Positions 5,828 to 8,626 of a stretch of 8,626 bases of DNA are shown here, piece by piece; within the stretch, counting starts at the first letter, position 1, and every line of letters begins with the position of its first letter. A model generated the notes under the pieces. The model did not search any database and was not told the DNA's origin. It saw nothing but the letters and a program-made list of their open reading frames with translations. The position numbers and the translations under genes were made by a program. The stretch is from Alphaproteobacteria bacterium (lineage in GTDB: Bacteria > Pseudomonadota > Alphaproteobacteria > UBA3830): assembly GCA_025998775.1 (NCBI GenBank), contig BNWK01000054.1, positions 1-8,626 of the forward strand, read 5' to 3'.

Positions 5828-6618
5828 AGTGCGTCTCCTTTTTTGCTGAGGAAATAATTGATGAAATAGCGCTGCCCCTTTCCGGTGACTCTCGAGGTTT
5901 TTGAGAGAATGATTTCTCCAGAGAGGCGCTCAAGTGTGGTTTCTGTCAGCGTGAACAATCCAAGTTCCATCGCTTTTTGCGTTGGAGAATTGAAATCAGC
6001 TCCATCTTTTTTGATCAAAAAGCCGTTACGGCGAAGCTGTTCGAATAGACGTTTTTCGCCTATTTCAATGCCGTTGCCCTTTAGAATTTTTGCAAGATCT
6101 CGGATTAAGATTGTATCTTTTGTCGCTGAGACCGCATCGGCAAATACAACTTTTGGTTTATCGTCATCGATTTTGTTTTGCAGCTGCTCTTTTTCCTCGC
6201 GCTCTTTTTTTATCGCGTTAAGCATATCGATCAAGACATCGGGATCGTTCAAAAGCTCCTCAGCTTTTTCGCGTGTAATGTATGCGCCACGTTTGCGAAT
6301 TTGTGGCAGCACTTCGTGAGTAATCCAACGCTTGAATTTTTTGGCTTCTGGTTTATTGGAAAGCATAATGACATTGTAAAGTCCACTTTCGTTGATAATG
6401 GTTAAGCCGCGGTTCGGAATATCCAAAACTAAGTCTGACTTAGTTTTGAGAATGTTCTTTTCGTCTTCATCTAGCCGTTCCGCAACAACTGTTGGATTTG
6501 AAAGTTCTAGCACTTCGCAGACATCTCTCAGCACCCAGCATAGTTCTCCATCTTTCCAGATGGTTCTGACACTTTTTCCACAGTAAAAAAATATTTGTGA
6601 TTCGTTTGTGTTAGTCAT
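5824..6618 (-). CDS. Phage antirepressor, BRO-N plus KilAC domains
   Basis: With the preferred start this is 264 aa. The BRO N-terminal DNA-binding domain spans about 8-110, with VLRDVCEVLELSNP, then INESGLYNVIMLSNKPEAKKF and ITHEVLPQIRKRGAY. A charged helical linker runs 113-150 (EKAEELLNDP...KKEREEKEQLQNK). The C-terminal KilAC/ANT domain spans about 156-257, with IRDLAKILKGNGIEIGEKRLF, LRRNGFLIKKDG, SPTQKAMELGLF and TSRVTGKGQRYFINYFL. Such proteins counteract phage repressors or regulate early phage genes. AAGGAG (6628-6633) lies 9 nt before the ATG at 6618, where the domain naturally begins. In-frame ATGs at 6624, 6687 and 6711 exist; 6687 has GGAGG at 6694-6698 and would add 23 lysine/asparagine-rich residues. 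The gene overlaps the primase gene by 4 nt. Confidence 0.93.
   Translation of the reverse strand: MTNTNESQIFFYCGKSVRTIWKDGELCWVLRDVCEVLELSNPTVVAERLDEDEKNILKTKSDLVLDIPNRGLTIINESGLYNVIMLSNKPEAKKFKRWITHEVLPQIRKRGAYITREKAEELLNDPDVLIDMLNAIKKEREEKEQLQNKIDDDKPKVVFADAVSATKDTILIRDLAKILKGNGIEIGEKRLFEQLRRNGFLIKKDGADFNSPTQKAMELGLFTLTETTLERLSGEIILSKTSRVTGKGQRYFINYFLSKKGDAL
6424..6448. repeat. 25-bp perfect palindrome inside the antirepressor gene
   Basis: CAAAACTAAGTC (6424-6435) and GACTTAGTTTTG (6437-6448) are exact reverse complements around a single base. The site lies in the BRO-N coding region, at residues ILKTKSDLVLD just before IPNRGLTIINESGLY. A perfect 12-bp arm pair at one-base spacing is very unlikely by chance in this length. 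It could be an operator for a dimeric protein, or an mRNA hairpin. Confidence 0.85.
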
Positions 6619-6673
6619 TTGCATACACTCCTTTTTATTTTGTTTTTGATCGTTCGTTTTTTTCAAATTGTCG

Positions 6674-6853
6674 TTAATTATTTCCATCTTCGGCCTCCGA
6701 ATCTTTTTCATCTAATTCTGCTAAAAACCCACACATTTCAAGGAAATCTCCAATTGTGAGGTCGCCTATATGTTTATTGTTCTGATGCTTCATACTCACG
6801 AAATTGAATAAAGCAAGGGTTTTGCGCTTTAAAAGCGCAGTATCTGTAGTCAT
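6674..6853 (-). CDS. Small hypothetical protein (59 aa)
   Basis: This short gene starts at ATG 6853 after AAAGGAT at good distance and ends with TAA at 6674. The product begins MTTDTALLKRKTLALFNFVS and ends in an acidic tail (LDEKDSEAEDGNN). The middle holds HIGDLTIGDFLEMCGF, which could form a short helical unit. It fills the only sizeable space between its neighbours. The next gene's alternative start (6687) would overlap it by 14 nt, and that start's GGAGG is inside this gene. No family recognised. Coding is supported by the ribosome-binding site and operon fit, not by similarity. Confidence 0.65.
   Translation of the reverse strand: MTTDTALLKRKTLALFNFVSMKHQNNKHIGDLTIGDFLEMCGFLAELDEKDSEAEDGNN
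6823..6839. repeat. 17-bp palindrome in the 59-aa gene
   Basis: TGCGCTTT (6823-6830) and AAAGCGCA (6832-6839) are exact reverse complements around one base, near the 5' end of the small gene (codons 5-11). It could be an operator or a hairpin that tunes translation. An 8-bp arm is not far from chance in a window this size. Confidence 0.45.
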
Positions 6854-6871
6854 TTTTTTTATCCTTTCTAG

Positions 6872-7075
6872 TTAAATATTTCTGTTTGCTTTACATATTC
6901 TTTTTTTCAATAATTCCATTCTCACGGCATTTGGTGTAACGTTTGCACAATCGCACGCGCGCTCGAAATAGCGACCTCCTTGACAAATCCAATCGAAGGC
7001 TTCTTTTCTTTCGCGTTCTCTCACGTTACTGTCGATCACATCTGCGATTGCTCTTTTTATCACCGCCTGCCACAT
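6872..7075 (-). CDS. Small phage-type hypothetical protein (67 aa)
   Basis: The preferred product starts MWQAVIKRAIADVIDS and carries RKEAFDWICQGGRYFERACD followed by CANVTPNAVRMELLKKR, an arrangement (basic helix, FxW-like segment, then A-x-x-x-P-x-x-V-R helix) that I recall from small proteins of alphaproteobacterial prophages. It may be a small helix-turn-helix-like protein. The ATG at 7075 has GGAG eight bases before it. An in-frame ATG at 7096 adds seven residues (MCDGEVK) but has only a weak ribosome-binding site. The gene lies just after the DUF669-like gene and 18 nt before the 59-aa gene. Function unknown. Confidence 0.75.
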   Translation of the reverse strand: MWQAVIKRAIADVIDSNVRERERKEAFDWICQGGRYFERACDCANVTPNAVRMELLKKRICKANRNI

Positions 7076-7100
7076 TTTTACTTCTCCATCACACATCAGC

Positions 7101-7601
7101 TCATATGCCCCAAGGAATGTAGTTGGAATTTTTCATATGCTCTTTGTATATAGGTTTGTCCGGAGTAATTATCGACACGACTCTGTTTTTGTCTTTATAT
7201 ACACCGCCTTTGTCGATTTCGATTCCGATTTTGATTACAACCTCAAGTTTGTTTAAATCATCAAATGATTTGATTTTTCTTGCTTCTATTGCAGCTTCAG
7301 ACGCATCTTTTGGATTTATATTTTTTGCGGACTCAAGGATTGCACGAATTTTTGCTCTGCCCATATTTATCCAAGCATCGCTCCCCTCGACTCCGATTTT
7401 GTCGAAGATTCTTCTCTTGGCGTATCGACCTTCGATAATTGCATATTCACAATCCAAATATGCGGAATCGCTGTTTTTACTTCTGGTTAAAAACGGATCT
7501 GAAAAATCATTTCCTGATTTCATTATCAACATTGCTTTTGCAATTGTTCCCTCTGGAATTAATCCAAATTCCGTTTGTGCTTCTGCTGTATTAAAGTCCA
7601 T
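7101..7601 (-). CDS. Phage protein, possibly DUF669-like ssDNA-binding
   Basis: The 166-aa product has a beta-rich first half: GLIPEGTIAKAMLIMKSG, then YLDCEYAIIEGRYAKRRIFDK, with a strand-turn-strand pattern and the G-R-Y-A-K-R-R-I-F motif that recalls DUF669 and other OB-fold-like phage recombination or ssDNA-binding proteins. The second half has GRAKIRAILESAKNI, a helical stretch, then KIGIEIDKGGVYKDKNRVVSIITP and a proline/tryptophan tail (YIPWGI). An aromatic or acidic tail is common in SSB-like proteins, but this one is short and not acidic. GAGGAG lies seven bases before the ATG. The start overlaps the preceding 52-aa gene by 11 nt. It sits upstream of the primase gene in the same operon, which fits a replication or recombination role. 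The family assignment is tentative. Confidence 0.8.
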   Translation of the reverse strand: MDFNTAEAQTEFGLIPEGTIAKAMLIMKSGNDFSDPFLTRSKNSDSAYLDCEYAIIEGRYAKRRIFDKIGVEGSDAWINMGRAKIRAILESAKNINPKDASEAAIEARKIKSFDDLNKLEVVIKIGIEIDKGGVYKDKNRVVSIITPDKPIYKEHMKNSNYIPWGI

Positions 7602-7749
7602 TGTTATTCTCCTCTTTGTTTACTTCTTTCATTCTCTGTACTAAATCTTTGACCTGTTCATCGGACGCACCTAAACTCCTTCCGATAGTTTCCCACAATT
7701 CATCTACCGTCATTGTTTCGTATTGCTCTCTTTTTAATATGTGTTTCAT
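7591..7749 (-). CDS. Small hypothetical protein (52 aa)
   Basis: The ATG at 7749 is preceded by GGAG seven bases upstream, which itself lies across the stop of the sigma-like fusion ORF. The product starts MKHILKREQYETMTVDELWE and is helical and charged, with a central SLGASDEQVKDLVQRM that looks like a helix-turn-helix-sized pair of helices. It ends 11 nt inside the next gene and contains that gene's GAGGAG. This placement makes translation very likely. I recognise no family. Confidence 0.7.
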   Translation of the reverse strand: MKHILKREQYETMTVDELWETIGRSLGASDEQVKDLVQRMKEVNKEENNNGL

Positions 7750-7751
7750 TT

Positions 7752-8626
7752 TTATTCTCCAATTGTAATTTGAAAGCGAGCTTTGCCAGGTGTAATTGTT
7801 CGCGCTTCCCTAAACAATTCCTGATACTCACCTGGAATACGTTTCATAAGCTCCTCCATTTTTTCATTATTCCAAGTAACTTTTTTCGGAACGTCCACAA
7901 CAATTTGAAAAGCTCCATCGAAAAATTTCACTGCGCCAGTATCTTTGTTTTCTTTTTGCAAACTGTGTTTTACAGTTTCTGCAAAACGTAAATTCAAACC
8001 ATCGTCAAGTTTTTCTTTTAGCTCTTTTGCGTGACTTGTTAATTTCATAACCTGGTCGTGTAGATCCATAAGATCGTATACGTCCAGCGCGCTAATTTCT
8101 TTTGCGCTTAAAGTTTCGAGTACTGATAAATTTTTCATATTTACTCCACTATAAAATAATGCCAAAAATTGATCCTCAGAATTGTTACGTTGGTTTACCA
8201 AAAGAGAAATGCGCTTCAAATCCCGATACAAAACACCACGCGATTTTCCGGTAATTTTTGATGTTTCCGTAATGGAATGATTCATCAGTAATTTGCAAAG
8301 TGTCTTATATTGACTCGGCAAATAATCCATCAAGCAATTAAGCTCGGCGCAATGATCCTTCATTACGTTTTCATCAAAGTTATCGTTTTCGGCGTATTCT
8401 TTGAAACCGACAAATGGCCCACGTTTTGCACATGAAAAAGATCGCAATAAATTTGCCGCGCATCGTGCCAACACTTTTCTGATGTAATGCTCAAATTCTC
8501 CAAGCTTTTCATCAAAATTATGCAGACACTTTATGGCTTCGCACATCAACTCCTGCTCTATGTCTTCGATTTCCATGGAGCGAAGCATGTTTGTGCGCTT
8601 TAGATTTCTTGCGAAAATCCGCACAT
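7752..8626 (-). CDS. Sigma-70-like protein fused to a phage protein, 5' end outside window
   Basis: The frame is open to the right edge, so the N-terminus is probably missing. The GTG at 8624 gives 290 residues. Residues about 17-70 match sigma-70 region 2 (IEDIEQELMCEAIKCLHNFD, then YIRKVLARCAANLLRSF). Residues 96-140 resemble region 4, with LPSQYKTLCKLL and the helix-turn-helix SITETSKITGKSRGVLYRDL. Such sigma-like proteins occur in proteobacterial prophages. From Met163 the sequence changes: a helical part (168-222) then DTGAVKFFDGAFQIVVDVPKK with VTWNNEKM, and ending ARTITPGKARFQITIGE. This looks like a separate phage protein family of unknown function. Met163 (8138) has its own GGAG, so a 128-aa product may also be made. 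The natural state may be two genes; here no stop separates them. Confidence 0.8.
   Translation of the reverse strand, partial: VRIFARNLKRTNMLRSMEIEDIEQELMCEAIKCLHNFDEKLGEFEHYIRKVLARCAANLLRSFSCAKRGPFVGFKEYAENDNFDENVMKDHCAELNCLMDYLPSQYKTLCKLLMNHSITETSKITGKSRGVLYRDLKRISLLVNQRNNSEDQFLALFYSGVNMKNLSVLETLSAKEISALDVYDLMDLHDQVMKLTSHAKELKEKLDDGLNLRFAETVKHSLQKENKDTGAVKFFDGAFQIVVDVPKKVTWNNEKMEELMKRIPGEYQELFREARTITPGKARFQITIGE
8136..8147 (-). promoter_or_regulatory. Internal Shine-Dalgarno and ATG within the fusion ORF
   Basis: GGAG (8144-8147) stands five bases before an in-frame ATG (8136-8138) at the exact point where the sigma-like half ends and the second domain begins. Both shifted frames contain stops (TAG, TAA) in the same few bases, as expected if two genes once met here. 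It could start a separate 128-aa protein. Confidence 0.55.

Noticed and set aside
7260..7274. 15-bp AT-rich palindrome in the DUF669-like gene
   Set aside because: Seven-base AT-rich arms in a coding region are within chance expectation.

Overview
The window reads as the junction between a bacterial chromosome and an integrated phage-like element. The host side (about 1-1854) holds a lysine/glutamate-rich hypothetical protein, ribosomal protein uS4 (rpsD, 204 aa, with no zinc cysteines and the alphaproteobacterial C-terminal style) and a tRNA-Thr(CGU) with an encoded CCA, all on the plus strand. The uS4 sequence points to an Alphaproteobacterium. The fairly AT-rich coding and many small lysine-rich proteins would fit a host-associated lineage (Holosporales/Rickettsiales-like), but that placement is inference.

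Immediately after the tRNA the gene direction flips, and everything to the right end is one tightly packed minus-strand array of phage-type genes. In transcription order, from the right edge leftwards: a sigma-70-like protein fused in frame to a second phage protein family (7752-8626, cut by the window edge); a 52-aa protein (7591-7749); a DUF669-like candidate DNA-binding protein (7101-7601); a 67-aa protein (6872-7075); a 59-aa protein (6674-6853); a BRO-N/KilAC antirepressor (5824-6618); a TOPRIM primase/DUF927 ATPase (3254-5827); a doubtful membrane-anchored ORF (2764-3249); an 86-aa helical protein (2443-2703); and an excisionase/AlpA-like winged-helix protein (2139-2450). Genes overlap by 4-11 nt or are separated by only a Shine-Dalgarno sequence, so this looks like the early/replication operon of a temperate phage or phage-plasmid. 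No integrase, CI-type repressor, terminase or structural gene lies in the window, so the element must continue to the right.

Between the tRNA and the excisionase-like gene, a gene-free 284 bp carries five copies of TGTATAAC (three direct, two inverted, mostly 11 bp apart) and a perfect GC-rich hairpin. With a tRNA on one side and a probable excisionase on the other, the simplest reading is an attL region with integrase arm sites. An iteron/origin role is the main alternative.

Other unexplained structure: a large nested inverted repeat built from GGTCTT units (2945-3023), a 16-bp perfect stem (2808-2852), a 25-bp perfect palindrome inside the antirepressor gene (6424-6448), a second Shine-Dalgarno plus ATG inside the sigma-like fusion ORF (8138), and 16 perfect pentapeptide units in the host protein upstream of rpsD.
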